DNA from: Propionicimonas sp.
Lineage (GTDB): Bacteria; Actinomycetota; Actinomycetes; Propionibacteriales; Propionibacteriaceae
Assembly (NCBI RefSeq): GCF_029975155.1
Contig: NZ_JARKPQ010000234.1
Location: forward strand, 1 to 64,000
Direction of reading: 5' to 3'
Length of the DNA stretch: 64,000 nucleotides
The notes under the pieces: model-generated
Told to the model about the DNA's origin: nothing
The model's database searches: none
Seen by the model: the letters and a program-made list of their open reading frames with translations, nothing else
Shown here: piece by piece, positions 8,638 to 18,500 of the stretch
How the letters are laid out: each line of letters opens with the position of its first letter
Position numbering within the stretch: the first letter of the stretch is position 1
Translations under genes and position numbers: made by a program

Positions 8638-9543
8638 GTGTGGACGAACCGACTCACTCCTGAGCAGGCGGCGGACGTGCTCGCGCTCGCCGAGCGTGCC
8701 GCGACAGCCGACGGCACCATGCCGCTGAACGAAGAGGCCCACTTCGCGCTCCGCGGTGACTCCGCCGCCCATTTCCTCCTGCCCCTCGCGGACGCATCGG
8801 CGGTGGTGGGGTACCTGCACTGGCAGCCGGCCTACCGGACGGCGCAGCTGGTGGTCGACCCGGGACATCGGCGGCGCGGGATCGGACGGGGATTGGTCGG
8901 GGAGCTGGACAGCGCCCTTCGTGACGCCCGCTCGTCCCTCACGGGCTCCCCAGGGGCCGGGGGTGAGGCCTGGGGGATCTGGGCGTTCGGGGACCTGCCC
9001 GCGGCACAGGGGTTCGCGGCGGCGCTGGGGCTGGGCGTGGCTCGGGGGCTGCTGGTGATGGAGCGGACGCTCGCCGGGATCACGGCACCCGAGGTGCCCG
9101 GAGGGCTCACGCTGCGTGGCTTCCGGCCCTCCGACGCTGCCGAGTTCCTGGCCGTGAACGCCGCGGCATTCGCCCACCACCCCGAGCAGGGAGCCCTCGA
9201 TGCCGCGGGCCTGGCGGCCCGGACGGCGGAACCGTGGTTCGACCCGTCCGGCCTGATTCTCGGCTTCGACGACCAGGGGCTGGCCGGCTTCCACTGGACC
9301 AAACGCGTCGACGACACCGGCGAGGTGTACGTCATCGGCGTCGCCCCCCGCGCGCAGGGCCGCGGCTACGGAAAGGTGCTGCTGCAGGCCGGCCTCGCCC
9401 ACCTCGCGGAACGCGGAGCCGACCGCGTCCTGCTGTACGTCGACATGGCCGAGCCCGTAGCGGTAAGAATGTACGAAAGCGCGGGCTTCCACGTCGCCCA
9501 CCGTGACGTGCTCTACGCGCCGGATCGTCAGGAGCAGCCATGA
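8638..9543 (+). CDS. mshD: Mycothiol synthase
   Basis: MshD acetylates Cys-GlcN-Ins with acetyl-CoA in the last step of mycothiol synthesis. The 301-residue protein has two tandem GNAT domains. The first contains [18 protein letters not shown] and the second the better conserved acetyl-CoA motif [20 protein letters not shown] followed by [18 protein letters not shown]. Length and layout match the family. The start is GTG at 8638. The stop overlaps the ppk1 ATG by 4 bases. Mycothione reductase of the same redox system is encoded at 20817-22205. Confidence 0.9.
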   Translation: MWTNRLTPEQAADVLALAERAATADGTMPLNEEAHFALRGDSAAHFLLPLADASAVVGYLHWQPAYRTAQLVVDPGHRRRGIGRGLVGELDSALRDARSSLTGSPGAGGEAWGIWAFGDLPAAQGFAAALGLGVARGLLVMERTLAGITAPEVPGGLTLRGFRPSDAAEFLAVNAAAFAHHPEQGALDAAGLAARTAEPWFDPSGLILGFDDQGLAGFHWTKRVDDTGEVYVIGVAPRAQGRGYGKVLLQAGLAHLAERGADRVLLYVDMAEPVAVRMYESAGFHVAHRDVLYAPDRQEQP

Positions 9544-11663
9544 CCTCGGTGGAAGACCAACAAACCCTCGAAGAGCGCGTCGAGGAGCTACCGGAACTGC
9601 CCGCTGACCGGTTCTCCGACCGCGAGCTGTCCTGGCTGGCTTTCAACAACCGGGTACTCGACCTGGCCAAGGACGCCAAGCGGGTCCCGTTGCTGGAGCG
9701 GGCCCGGTTCCTGGCGATCTTCTGCTCGAACCTGGACGAGTTCTTCATGGTCCGGGTGGCCGGGCTGAAACGGCGGATGGCCGCGGGCGTCGCCGTCGCC
9801 AGCAACTCCGGACTGATGCCCCGCGAACTGCACGACGCGATCCTCACCCGCACGCGCGAGCTCGTCGCGGACGCCGCCCGGGTGTTCGCGGAGGACGTCC
9901 GGCCCGCGCTGGCCGAGCACGGCATCGAGATCCTCCGCTGGGACGAACTCACCGAGGACGAACGGACGCAGATGACCGGGCTCTTCGAGAACCGGATCTT
10001 CCCGGTGCTCACCCCGCTCGCCGTCGACCCGTCCCACCCGTTCCCGTACATCTCCGGGCTCAGCGTCAACCTCGCCGTCCTGCTGAAGAACCCGGTCACC
10101 GGCGTGCGCCAGTTCGCCCGGGTGAAGGTGCCCACGATCCTCTCCCGGTTCGTGCCGCTGGGCGGGGGCCGGTTCGTCCCGCTCGAGGACGTGATCGCGC
10201 GACACCTCGACCAGCTGTTCTCCGGCATGCAGATCATCGGGCACAGCACTTTCCGCGTGACCCGCAACGAGGACGTGGAGGTCGAGGAGGACGACGCGGA
10301 GAACCTCCTCTTCGCCCTGGAGAAGGAGCTGCTCCGCCGCAAGATCGGCCGCCCGCCGGTGCGCCTCGAGGTCGAGGACGACATCGATGAGGTGATGCTC
10401 GACCTGCTCGTGAGCGAGCTCGACATCAGCGAGAAGGAAGTCTTCCGGATGCCCAGCCCGCTGGACCTGCGCGGGCTGTTCTCGATCGCCGACCTGGACC
10501 GGGAGGCGCTGCTGTACCCGTCCTTCCTGCCGAAGACGCACCCCGAGCTGGCCGAGGTCGAGACCGCCCAGCCGGCCGACCTGTTCGCCGCGCTGAAGAA
10601 CCGGGAGGTGCTGCTGCACCACCCGTACGACTCCTTCGCCACCAGCGTGCAGCGGTTCATCGAGCAGGCCGCGGCCGATCCGGCCGTCCTCGCCATCAAG
10701 CAGACGCTGTACCGCACGTCGGGCGACTCGCCGATCATCGACGCCCTGGTCGAGGCCGCGCAGGCCGGCAAGCAGGTGCTGGCGCTGGTCGAGATCAAGG
10801 CGCGCTTCGACGAGCAGGCGAACATCGCCTGGGCGCGCAAGCTGGAGAAGGCCGGCTGCCACGTGGTCTACGGCATGCTCGGGCTGAAGACCCACTGCAA
10901 GCTGTCGCTGGTCGTCCGCGAGGAACCGGCCGGCCTGCGCCGCTACGTCCACATCGGCACCGGGAACTACAACCCGAAGACGGCCCGGATGTACGAGGAC
11001 ATGGGCCTGCTCACCTCGAACGCCGTGATCACCGACGACGTGGCACGACTGTTCAACCACCTGTCGGGGATGGCGCAGGAGACCCACTACAAGCGGCTGC
11101 TGGTCGCCCCGCACGGGGTGCGTCGGGGGCTGATCGAGAACATCAACACCGAGATCGCCAACCACCGCCAGGGCCTGCCGGCCCGCGTCCGGATCAAGGT
11201 CAACTCGATCGTGGACGAGGCGACCACCGACGCGCTGTACCGGGCGTCGCAGGCCGGCGTCCCCGTGGACCTGTGGGTGCGCGGCATCTGCTCGGTGCGG
11301 CCGGGCGTCCCCGGGCTGAGCGAGAACATCAGGGTGCGCAGCATCCTCGGCCGGTTCCTGGAGCACAGCCGGTTGTACTGGTTCGCCAACGGCGGCGACC
11401 CGCGGGTCGGGATCGGGTCGTCCGACCTGATGCACCGCAACCTCGACCGGCGCGTCGAGGTGATCGTCGGACTGAACAACCCCAAGCACATCAGCCAGAT
11501 CGAGGGCCTGTTCGACCTCGCCTTCGACGAGGGGACGGCCTCGTGGTGGCTGGAGGGCAACACCTGGACGCCGAAGACCATCGGTCCGGACGGAGAGCCG
11601 CTGCTGGACATCCAGGAACACCTGATCGCGACCATGGGTCAGCGCCGGGCGGTCGAGCGCTAG
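9540..11663 (+). CDS. ppk1: Polyphosphate kinase 1
   Basis: PPK1 reversibly polymerises the gamma phosphate of ATP into polyphosphate. The 707-residue protein has the four-domain layout: N-terminal [20 protein letters not shown], head domain [15 protein letters not shown], and two phospholipase-D-like catalytic domains. The autophosphorylated histidine is in [14 protein letters not shown]; further catalytic blocks are [19 protein letters not shown] and the late [17 protein letters not shown]. Neighbours (MutT1-like gene, pst genes) fit a phosphate-storage role. Confidence 0.97.
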   Translation: MTSVEDQQTLEERVEELPELPADRFSDRELSWLAFNNRVLDLAKDAKRVPLLERARFLAIFCSNLDEFFMVRVAGLKRRMAAGVAVASNSGLMPRELHDAILTRTRELVADAARVFAEDVRPALAEHGIEILRWDELTEDERTQMTGLFENRIFPVLTPLAVDPSHPFPYISGLSVNLAVLLKNPVTGVRQFARVKVPTILSRFVPLGGGRFVPLEDVIARHLDQLFSGMQIIGHSTFRVTRNEDVEVEEDDAENLLFALEKELLRRKIGRPPVRLEVEDDIDEVMLDLLVSELDISEKEVFRMPSPLDLRGLFSIADLDREALLYPSFLPKTHPELAEVETAQPADLFAALKNREVLLHHPYDSFATSVQRFIEQAAADPAVLAIKQTLYRTSGDSPIIDALVEAAQAGKQVLALVEIKARFDEQANIAWARKLEKAGCHVVYGMLGLKTHCKLSLVVREEPAGLRRYVHIGTGNYNPKTARMYEDMGLLTSNAVITDDVARLFNHLSGMAQETHYKRLLVAPHGVRRGLIENINTEIANHRQGLPARVRIKVNSIVDEATTDALYRASQAGVPVDLWVRGICSVRPGVPGLSENIRVRSILGRFLEHSRLYWFANGGDPRVGIGSSDLMHRNLDRRVEVIVGLNNPKHISQIEGLFDLAFDEGTASWWLEGNTWTPKTIGPDGEPLLDIQEHLIATMGQRRAVER

Positions 11664-11668
11664 GGATC

Positions 11669-12565
11669 ATGGCGAACAACCACGCGGGCAAGCAGGTCAC
11701 CGCTGCCGGCACAGTCGTGCTGCGTCCCGGAGCGAACGGTGAGCCGGAGGTGCTGCTGGTACACCGGCCGCGCTACTCCGACTGGAGCCTGCCCAAGGGC
11801 AAGCTGCATGCGGACGAGTCGCTGCCCGGCTGTGCGGCGCGGGAGACCGAGGAGGAGTCGGCGGTCTCCGTCCGGCTCGGGATCCCGGTCGGCCACATCC
11901 GCTACCCGGTCGGCAACGGCCACAAGACCGTCCACTACTGGCATGCGCGGGCGGTCAACGGTGGGAAGCACAAGCCCAACGCCGAGGTCGACCAGGTGGC
12001 CTGGGTGCCGGTGTCGAAGGCGCTCACCGAGGTGCTGACCTACGCGGACGAGCGTCCGCTGGTACACCAGGCCCTCGCCCAGCCCGACTCGACCCCGCTG
12101 GTGATCGTGCGGCACGGCAAGGCGATGCTGCGGTCGAACTGGACGGGACGGGACCAGGCGCGGCCCCTGGACGAGCGCGGCCGGCGGCAGAGCAAGGCGC
12201 TGGTGCCGCTGCTGGAGGCCTACGGGGTGCAGCAGTTGGTGTCCTCGACGTCGCTGCGCTGCGCGAAGACCCTGCAGCCGTACGCGAAGGCCCAGCGGCT
12301 GGACATCGAGGGCTGGGCGATGCTGTCGGAGGAGCAGGGCACGAAGGACCCCAAGGGCGTGGCGGCGCTGATGGGCAGGCTGGCGCGGCAGGCCGTGGAG
12401 TCGGGCGTCCCGATGGCCGTGTGCGGCCACCGTCCGGTGCTGCCGACGATGTTGGAGGCCGTCGGCATCCCCAACCGTGCGCTGCAGCCCGGCGCCGCCG
12501 TGGTCGCCCACCTCGGCGCGGACGCCGAGGTGCTCGCCGTCGAGGTCCACAAGCCCCGCCTCTGA
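11669..12565 (+). CDS. mutT1: MutT1-type Nudix hydrolase fused to a histidine phosphatase domain
   Basis: A 298-residue fusion. Residues 1-135 are a Nudix domain with the box G-x5-E-x7-RE-x-x-EE (GKLHADESLPGCAARETEEE); the usual following glycine is serine. Residues 140-298 are a histidine phosphatase with the catalytic IVRHGKAM and the second histidine in VCGHRPVL. Mycobacterial MutT1 has this architecture, degrades 8-oxo-dGTP and diadenosine polyphosphates, and lies beside ppk. The gene starts 5 bases after the ppk1 stop, implying co-transcription. Confidence 0.88.
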   Translation: MANNHAGKQVTAAGTVVLRPGANGEPEVLLVHRPRYSDWSLPKGKLHADESLPGCAARETEEESAVSVRLGIPVGHIRYPVGNGHKTVHYWHARAVNGGKHKPNAEVDQVAWVPVSKALTEVLTYADERPLVHQALAQPDSTPLVIVRHGKAMLRSNWTGRDQARPLDERGRRQSKALVPLLEAYGVQQLVSSTSLRCAKTLQPYAKAQRLDIEGWAMLSEEQGTKDPKGVAALMGRLARQAVESGVPMAVCGHRPVLPTMLEAVGIPNRALQPGAAVVAHLGADAEVLAVEVHKPRL

Positions 12566-13154
12566 CCCGCCGCCCTGGCCCACCCCGCCCCACCGCTGGT
12601 CGAGCCCACCCCACTCACGGCCGGTCGCGCCACCCTCCTCCCCGCGGGTCGAGCCCACCCGCCGCCCCGCTGGTCGAGCCCACCCCGCCCACCGCTGGTC
12701 GAGCTTGTCGAGACCTGAACCCGCCGATCTGGACGTCTCGACAAGCTCGACGAACGATCGTCGGGGGCCTTCTGACCCAGGAACGGCTCCTGGCCAAGCC
12801 CTGGGGCGCGGCGACTGCCAGCTTTCCCGGCCTTCCGGAGCCGCCTGGACCGCCACCGGCGCTGACTGCCATGTTCTTCGGCTTGTCCGGCCGTTTCGGT
12901 GCCCGATATGCCGGGGAACCTGGCAGTCACAACTGCGCGCCGCGTCGACCCTGCTGGAAGGCCGGGGAAACTGGCGGTCGCCCGGCAGGCCCACCCGGGA
13001 CAGCCGCTGGTCGAGCCTGTCGAGACCTGGTGGGGCCGCTGCGGGCGTCTCGACAAGCTCGACGAGCGGTGGGTGGCTCAGGCGGACGGCCGGCGTGGGG
13101 GTTCAGGCGGACGGCCGGCGGTGGGTGGCTCAAGCGGACGGCCGGCAGTGGGGG
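12566..13154. repeat. 589-bp intergenic region composed of nested and tandem repeats
   Basis: No gene is seen between the convergent mutT1 and lacI genes. The stretch holds tandem GGTCGAGCCCACCC-type units (12595-12690), a family B palindrome (12698-12714/12735-12751), and an imperfect 26-bp inverted repeat 12811-12836/12956-12981. Inside the latter is a second shorter one (GACTGCCA.../...TGGCAGTC). A further family B copy (13010-13063) and about four tandem GCGGACGGCCGGC units (13070-13165) follow. It looks like repeated insertion of small elements into each other. Confidence 0.85.
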
Positions 13155-14186
13155 TCAGGCGGACGGCGGGGCAGCGCTCTTGCGGACGACGAGTTCCGGC
13201 TCGAGGACGAGGTGCTGACGGGTGGTGGCGCCGGTCTCGATCACGTCGAGCAGCAGGCCGACGCTGAGCCGTCCGATCTCGTCGAAGTCCTGGCGGATCG
13301 TGGTCAGGCCGGGGCTGAAGTACTCCGCCTCCGGGTCGTCGTCGAAGCCCACCAGGCTGATGTCGTCCGGGCAGCGGAGGTCGCGCTCGCTCATCGCGTG
13401 CAGCACGCCGAGCGCCATGGCGTCGTTGGCCACGAAGATCGCGGTCACCCCGGGATGGTCCAGCACCCGGTTCGCCGCGGCATAGCCCGACGCCGCCGAC
13501 CAGTCACCGGAGACGGGCTCCGGCTCCTCCGCACCGACGGCGCGGAGCCCGTCCTGCCAGCCACGCAACCGTTCCACGCTCTCGTACCAGTCCTGCGGAC
13601 CCGAGATGTGCCACACCGTGCGATGGCCGAGGCCCAGCAGGTGCTCGGTGGCCAGCCGCGCGCCCAGCCGGTTGTCGACCGTGACCAGCGGGTACTGGCC
13701 GGGCACACCCGCATGGATCGCGACCAGCGGCAGGGGCGGCGGGGACGGCAGCAGCGCGGCGTCCGACATCAGGGGCTGCAGCAGGATGACGCCGTCGGTG
13801 GCGCGCTGGCGGAGCAGGCTGACGCCCCGCTCGACGACAGTCCGGTCGGGGTCTGTCAGGTGCGTGATCGTCACCGTGTAGTCCCGTTCGCTCGCCGACT
13901 TCTCGATGGCCCGCAGCGCGGCGCGCGGACCGTAGAGCGTGGTGTCGACGGTGAGGACCCCGATACTGCGGGAACGACCACTGGCCAGGCCGCGGGCGAG
14001 CATGTTCGGCTGGTAGTCCAGCGAGGCCATCACTTCGCGGACGCGCTCCCGGGTGCGGTCAGCGACCTTCGCATGGCCGTTGATCACGCGGGACACGGTC
14101 ATGGTGGAGACACCGGCGAGCTTCGCGACGTCACTGAGCGTCGGCGCTCGGTTCCCCGCGACGCCGCCGCCAACGACGTCGTTCAT
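13155..14186 (-). CDS. LacI-family transcriptional regulator
   Basis: A 343-residue repressor. The N-terminal helix-turn-helix is canonical (TLSDVAKLAGVSTMTVSRVINGHAKVADRTRERV) and the hinge and periplasmic-binding-like effector domain follow (IGVLTVDTTLYGPRAAL..., GFDDDPEAEYFSPGLTTIRQD). The ATG at 14184-14186 abuts a perfect palindrome (14187-14207) that is probably its own operator. No sugar-uptake genes are adjacent, so the regulon and sugar are unknown. The neighbouring pst operon is unlikely to be its target. Confidence 0.85.
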   Translation of the reverse strand: MNDVVGGGVAGNRAPTLSDVAKLAGVSTMTVSRVINGHAKVADRTRERVREVMASLDYQPNMLARGLASGRSRSIGVLTVDTTLYGPRAALRAIEKSASERDYTVTITHLTDPDRTVVERGVSLLRQRATDGVILLQPLMSDAALLPSPPPLPLVAIHAGVPGQYPLVTVDNRLGARLATEHLLGLGHRTVWHISGPQDWYESVERLRGWQDGLRAVGAEEPEPVSGDWSAASGYAAANRVLDHPGVTAIFVANDAMALGVLHAMSERDLRCPDDISLVGFDDDPEAEYFSPGLTTIRQDFDEIGRLSVGLLLDVIETGATTRQHLVLEPELVVRKSAAPPSA

Positions 14187-14207
14187 GGGTGTTACCGTAT
14201 AACACCC
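14187..14207. promoter_or_regulatory. LacI-type operator overlapping the start of the lacI gene
   Basis: GGGTGTTA and TAACACCC form a perfect 8-bp inverted repeat around a 5-base centre directly upstream of the regulator's ATG. Position and symmetry indicate negative autoregulation. Confidence 0.6.
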
Positions 14208-14253
14208 AGCTCGCCGTGACGCGCATCTCATCGCGGCGAAACGCTCCTTCGCC

Positions 14254-14282
14254 GTTCACCCCGCGTTCACCCTGCGGTCGGG
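14254..14282 (+). promoter_or_regulatory. PHO box-like direct repeats upstream of pstS
   Basis: Two identical GTTCACC heptamers at 14254-14260 and 14265-14271 are spaced 11 bp apart, with a degenerate third unit at 14276-14282. This matches the direct-repeat PhoP boxes described in Streptomyces. A possible -10 (TAGCTT, 14303-14308) follows. It predicts phosphate-starvation induction of the pst operon; PhoP itself is not in the window. Confidence 0.75.
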
Positions 14283-14354
14283 GTCCGGACAACCGCGCGG
14301 CCTAGCTTGTGCGCCAGAGCACAACGCTCGCCCAGACACGAAACGAACCGAAGG

Positions 14355-15446
14355 ATGAGTGTGAAGACCACCTCGATCGCCGCCGCCGCCCTCGTCACCG
14401 CCACGGCCCTGGCCTTCGCCGGCTGTGCGACCAACGAGACGCCTGCCGCCGGCGGCACCACCGGCACGAGCGGCAGCCAGACCCTCACCGGCGTGGGCGC
14501 CAGCTCGCAGAAGGCCGCACAGGAGAAGTGGCAGGCCGAGTTCCAGACCGCCAACCCGAACATCACCGTGAACTACTCCCCCGATGGCTCCGGGGCCGGC
14601 CGCTCGGCCTTCATCGCCGGGGCGGCCGGCTTCGCGGGCTCCGACCGTCCGCTCAAGGACGAGGAGATGGGCGCGGGCACGTTCGCCGGCTGCGCCGCGG
14701 ACTCCAGCGCGCTGAACCTGCCCGTGTATATCTCCCCCATCGCGGTGATCTTCAACGTCGAGGGGGTCAAGGAGCTGACCCTCGACCCGGAGACGCTCGC
14801 CGGCATCTTCGCCGGCACCATCACGAAGTGGAACGACCCGGCCATCGCCAAGGCCAACCCGGACGCCAAGCTGCCGGACGCGAACATCACCGCCGTCCAC
14901 CGCGGTGACGACTCCGGCACCACCAACAACTTCACCGACACCCTGAACAAGCTCGCCCCGAGCGTCTGGACGCAGGCCGCGTCCGACACCTTCCCGGCGG
15001 ACTTCGGCGGGGAGGCGGCGAACGGCACCTCCGGCGTCGTGCAGGCCGTCACCTCCGGGCAGAACACGATCGGCTACGCGGACGCCTCCGCGGCGGGGTC
15101 GCTGGGCAAGGCCAGCATCCTGGTGAGCGGGAAGGCGCTGCAGCCGACCGCGGAGGCCGCCTCGGCCATCCTCGACCACTCCAAGACGATCGCCGGCCGG
15201 GACGCCAACGACCTCGCCTACTCCCTGGACCGGACCTCCGAGGGTGTCTACCCGGCCGTGCTGGTCTCGTACGCGATCGTGTGCCAGACCTACAAGGACG
15301 GGGCCACGGCGAAGCTGGTGAAGGACTACGTGGGCTACATCGCCTCCGCGGAGGGCCAGCAGGCCGCCGTGTCGGCCGCCGGCTCGGCGCCGCTGTCCGC
15401 GGCTCTGCAGGCGAAGGTCAAGACCGCACTGGACTCGGTGAAGTGA
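14355..15446 (+). CDS. pstS: Phosphate ABC transporter substrate-binding lipoprotein
   Basis: PstS captures phosphate outside the membrane for PstCAB. The 363-residue precursor has a signal peptide ending in the lipobox LAFAGC (Cys about 24), so it is membrane tethered. Ligand-binding motifs are GVGASSQKAAQEKWQAEF, SDGSGAGRSAFIAGAAGFAGSDRPL and HRGDDSGTTNNFTD. The start could be ATG 14355 or GTG 14361, the latter better spaced from AAGGA at 14351. A strong hairpin at 15471-15502 separates it from pstC. Confidence 0.95.
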   Translation: MSVKTTSIAAAALVTATALAFAGCATNETPAAGGTTGTSGSQTLTGVGASSQKAAQEKWQAEFQTANPNITVNYSPDGSGAGRSAFIAGAAGFAGSDRPLKDEEMGAGTFAGCAADSSALNLPVYISPIAVIFNVEGVKELTLDPETLAGIFAGTITKWNDPAIAKANPDAKLPDANITAVHRGDDSGTTNNFTDTLNKLAPSVWTQAASDTFPADFGGEAANGTSGVVQAVTSGQNTIGYADASAAGSLGKASILVSGKALQPTAEAASAILDHSKTIAGRDANDLAYSLDRTSEGVYPAVLVSYAIVCQTYKDGATAKLVKDYVGYIASAEGQQAAVSAAGSAPLSAALQAKVKTALDSVK

Positions 15447-15470
15447 GCCCGACAGCGTGAGCATCACCGT

Positions 15471-15502
15471 GGGCGGCGCCGGTGGCGACACCGGCGCCGC
15501 CC
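15471..15502 (+). terminator. Intercistronic hairpin between pstS and pstC
   Basis: GGGCGGCGCCGGTG (15471-15484) and its exact complement (15489-15502) enclose a four-base loop. It lies 25 bases after the pstS stop and has no U-tract. It probably stabilises the pstS message or attenuates readthrough, giving more binding protein than permease. It also argues that pstC starts downstream at 15547. Confidence 0.75.
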
Positions 15503-15546
15503 GGCCACGTAGCCTTGGGACACCCACCAGAAAGCAGGCCCAGCGC

Positions 15547-16527
15547 ATGACCCAGCAGCAGGCCCGCCAGCCCGGGCTCGATCCCGGGCGTTCGGCGCCG
15601 CAGCCGGCTCCGGACCCGAAGCGGCACGGTGAAGGCGTGTTCCGCGGCCTGGCCACCGGCGCCGGTGTCCTGATCCTGGTGATTCTCGCCCTGGTGGCGG
15701 CGTTCCTGCTGATCCAGGGCTCTCCGGCGCTGTTCGCCGATCCACAGAAGCTCGTCACCCAGGGGTACGGCGAGTTCGCGTCCTGGGTGCTGCCGTACGC
15801 CTTCGGCACCATCTGGGCCGCGCTGCTGGCCCTGCTGCTCGCCGTCCCCGTCGCGATCGGGATCGCGCTGTTCATCTCCCACTACGCGCCCCGCCGCCTC
15901 GCCCAGCCGCTGGGCTACCTGATCGACCTGCTGGCCGCGGTCCCGTCCGTGGTGTTCGGCCTGTGGGGCTCCCTGGTGCTGGCCCCGGCCGCCCGTCCGC
16001 TCTACCAGTGGCTGAACGCGAACCTGGGTTTCATCCCGCTGTTCTCGGGCCAGGCATCCGGCACGGGACGGACGATCCTCACCGCGGCGATCGTGCTGGC
16101 CACGATGGTGCTGCCGATCATCACCAGCCTGTGTCGTGAGGTGTTCCTGCAGACGCCGCGGCTGCACGAGGAGGCCGCCCTCGCACTGGGCGCCACCCGC
16201 TGGGAGATGGTGAAGATGGCCGTGCTGCCGTTCGCCCGTCCGGGCATCATCGCCGCGGTGATGCTCGGCCTCGGCCGTGCGCTCGGCGAGACGATGGCGG
16301 TGACGATGGTGCTCTCCGGCAGCCGCGAGATCACCCTCCAACTGCTCACCAGCACCAACCCCAACACGATCGCGGCCACCATCGCCCAGAACTTCCCGGA
16401 GGCGTTCGGGCTCAAGACCAACCAGCTGATCGCCGCGGGCCTGGTCCTGTTCCTGATCACCCTCGCCGTGAACAGCATCGCCCGCTGGATCGTGTCCCGC
16501 CGCGCCGAGTACTCGGGAGCGAACTGA
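15547..16527 (+). CDS. pstC: Phosphate ABC transporter permease PstC
   Basis: One of two membrane subunits of the PstSCAB phosphate importer. The 326-residue protein has about six transmembrane helices and the permease motif with the EAA loop (EEAALALGATRWEMVKMAVLPFARPGIIAAVMLGLGRALGETMAV). The ATG at 15547 lies beyond the intercistronic hairpin; an earlier GTG at 15457 would place the hairpin in coding sequence and is less likely. It overlaps pstA by one base (TGATG). Confidence 0.93.
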   Translation: MTQQQARQPGLDPGRSAPQPAPDPKRHGEGVFRGLATGAGVLILVILALVAAFLLIQGSPALFADPQKLVTQGYGEFASWVLPYAFGTIWAALLALLLAVPVAIGIALFISHYAPRRLAQPLGYLIDLLAAVPSVVFGLWGSLVLAPAARPLYQWLNANLGFIPLFSGQASGTGRTILTAAIVLATMVLPIITSLCREVFLQTPRLHEEAALALGATRWEMVKMAVLPFARPGIIAAVMLGLGRALGETMAVTMVLSGSREITLQLLTSTNPNTIAATIAQNFPEAFGLKTNQLIAAGLVLFLITLAVNSIARWIVSRRAEYSGAN

Positions 16528-17594
16528 TGACCAGCCTCACCCAGCTCACCGGCACCGACACCCTCACCACGGGTCGACTGCCCAAGGCCACCGCGCCGAT
16601 CGCGCTCGCAGGCTGCGCCGCCGCCGGCTACGCGCTGTCGGTGCTCGGCACCGGGACGGGGAACGCCGGCCTGGCGATCGTCGTGGCCTACCTGCTCTAC
16701 CTCCTCGTCATGGAGGTGGCCGCCCGGATGGTGGAGGGTCCCCGTCAGGCCGCGGACCGGCGCGCGTCCAACCTGATCGTCGGCGCCTTCCTGCTGGCCC
16801 TGCTGCCGCTGGGCTCGGTCACCTGGGAGGCCGTCAGCAAGGGCATGGCACGCTTCGACGTCACCTACTTCACCCACTCGATGCGCAACGTGGTCGGCCC
16901 CGGCGGCGGCGCGGCGCACGCGGTCTACGGCACGCTGTGGGTCACCGGCATGGCCAGCCTGATCTCCGTCCCCATCGGCCTGCTCACGGCGATCTATCTC
17001 GCCGAGTACGGCGTCCGCAACCGGCTGTCGAAGGCGATCACCTTCTTCGTGGACGTGATGACCGGCGTCCCGTCGATCGTGGCCGGCCTGTTCGCCTACG
17101 CCCTGATGAGCCTGGTCCTCGGCCCGGGCGTGAAGACCGGGTTCTCCGGCAGCATCGCGCTCTCGGTGCTGATGATCCCGGTGGTCGTCCGGTCGTGCGA
17201 GGAACTGCTGCGGCTGGTGCCCAATGAACTGCGGGAGGCGTCGTACGCACTGGGCGTGCCGAAGTGGCTGACGATCGTCCGGGTGGTACTGCCGACCGCG
17301 ATCTCGGGCCTGGTCTCGGGCATCATCCTCGCGATCGCCCGGGTGATCGGCGAGACCGCTCCCCTGCTGGTCGCCGCCGGTTTCACCGCCTCCCTGAACA
17401 ACAACCTGTTCGACAACCCGATGATGACCCTCCCGGTCTTCGTCTACGACTCCTATGCGCACCCCGGTACCGACGTCCAGGCGTACCTGGACCGGGCCTG
17501 GGCCGGCGCGCTCGCCCTGATCCTGATCGTGATGATCCTGAATCTGATCGGCCGGTTGATCGCCCGCCGGTTCGCCCCGAAGACTGCACGCTGA
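16527..17594 (+). CDS. pstA: Phosphate ABC transporter permease PstA
   Basis: The second permease subunit, 355 residues. The core has six helices, preceded by an N-terminal extension with two or three extra hydrophobic segments (residues about 15-110). The EAA loop is present as [47 protein letters not shown]. Typical PstA proteins are about 290-300 residues, so the extra N-terminal part is a lineage feature. Translationally coupled to pstC and followed 10 bases later by pstB. Confidence 0.93.
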   Translation: MTSLTQLTGTDTLTTGRLPKATAPIALAGCAAAGYALSVLGTGTGNAGLAIVVAYLLYLLVMEVAARMVEGPRQAADRRASNLIVGAFLLALLPLGSVTWEAVSKGMARFDVTYFTHSMRNVVGPGGGAAHAVYGTLWVTGMASLISVPIGLLTAIYLAEYGVRNRLSKAITFFVDVMTGVPSIVAGLFAYALMSLVLGPGVKTGFSGSIALSVLMIPVVVRSCEELLRLVPNELREASYALGVPKWLTIVRVVLPTAISGLVSGIILAIARVIGETAPLLVAAGFTASLNNNLFDNPMMTLPVFVYDSYAHPGTDVQAYLDRAWAGALALILIVMILNLIGRLIARRFAPKTAR

Positions 17595-17604
17595 AAGAGA
17601 ATCC

Positions 17605-18384
17605 ATGTCGAAGCGGATCGAGACCACCGACCTGAACGTCTACTACGGCAACTTCCGCGCCGTCGAGGACGTGACCATCACCATCGAGCCGCGCAGCGTG
17701 ACGGCGTTCATCGGTCCGTCCGGCTGCGGCAAGTCGACGTTCCTGCGCACGCTGAACCGGATGCACGAGGTGATCCCGGGCGCGCGGGTCGAGGGCGAGG
17801 TGCTGCTGGACGGGGAGAACCTGTACGGGACGGGCGTCGATCCCGTCCGCGTCCGCCGGCAGGTGGGCATGGTGTTCCAGCGGCCGAATCCGTTCCCGAC
17901 CATGTCGATCCGGGAGAACGTGCTGGCCGGGATCAAGCTCAACTTCTCGAAGTTGCCCAAGGCGAAACAGGACGACCTCGTCGAGCGCTCGCTGCGCAGC
18001 GCCAACCTGTGGGAGGAGGTGAAGAACCGGCTCGACCGGCCCGGCTCCGGCCTCTCCGGCGGCCAGCAGCAGCGGCTGTGCATCGCCCGCGCCATCGCGA
18101 TGGCGCCGGAGGTGCTGCTGATGGACGAGCCCTGCTCCGCGCTCGACCCGATCTCCACGCTGGCCATCGAGGACCTGATCTCGCAGCTGAAGGAGAAGTA
18201 CACGATCGTCATCGTCACCCACAACATGCAGCAGGCTGCCCGGGTGTCCGACGTGACCGCGTTCTTCAACATCGCCGGCACCGGTTCGCCCGGGAAGCTG
18301 ATCGAATCGGGGCCGACGGACAAGATCTTCTCCGCGCCGGACGTCCAGGCCACCGAGGACTACATCTCCGGCCGCTTCGGCTGA
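17605..18384 (+). CDS. pstB: Phosphate ABC transporter ATP-binding protein
   Basis: The ATPase of the phosphate importer, 259 residues, standard length. It has Walker [11 protein letters not shown]-loop region [12 protein letters not shown], signature [14 protein letters not shown] and Walker [14 protein letters not shown]. The gene ends the pstSCAB operon. The phoU gene that often follows is absent here; a repeat and an unrelated DUF2510 gene follow instead. Confidence 0.96.
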   Translation: MSKRIETTDLNVYYGNFRAVEDVTITIEPRSVTAFIGPSGCGKSTFLRTLNRMHEVIPGARVEGEVLLDGENLYGTGVDPVRVRRQVGMVFQRPNPFPTMSIRENVLAGIKLNFSKLPKAKQDDLVERSLRSANLWEEVKNRLDRPGSGLSGGQQQRLCIARAIAMAPEVLLMDEPCSALDPISTLAIEDLISQLKEKYTIVIVTHNMQQAARVSDVTAFFNIAGTGSPGKLIESGPTDKIFSAPDVQATEDYISGRFG

Positions 18385-18421
18385 CGTGGACCGAGTGAGG
18401 AACCGTCCCCTTCCATCACAA

Positions 18422-18450
18422 CCGGTCCCTGAGGAGGTCGCCCTGCGACC
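18422..18450. repeat. Left 29-bp inverted flank of the DUF2510 gene (family D)
   Basis: This 29-base sequence recurs in inverted orientation at 19556-19584 with a single mismatch, so the two copies bracket the DUF2510 gene. Each contains a small hairpin, GGTCGC/GCGACC. Parts recur near 23990-24000 and 38820-38850 (CTCCTCAGGGA). Confidence 0.8.
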
Positions 18451-18488
18451 GCCACCCCCACCGATGCCGGGCTCACATACTCCTCGCC

Positions 18489-18494
18489 TAGTAT
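18489..18494 (+). promoter_or_regulatory. -10 element giving a probable leaderless transcript
   Basis: TAGTAT ends six bases before the GTG start codon at 18501, so transcription would begin at or next to the start codon. No Shine-Dalgarno sequence is visible. The -35 region is weak. Confidence 0.45.
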
Positions 18495-18500
18495 TTCCGC

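Noticed and set aside
15471..15502. Operon-ending terminator after pstS
   Set aside because: No U-tract follows and pstC, pstA and pstB continue in tight coupling; attenuation or mRNA processing is more likely.
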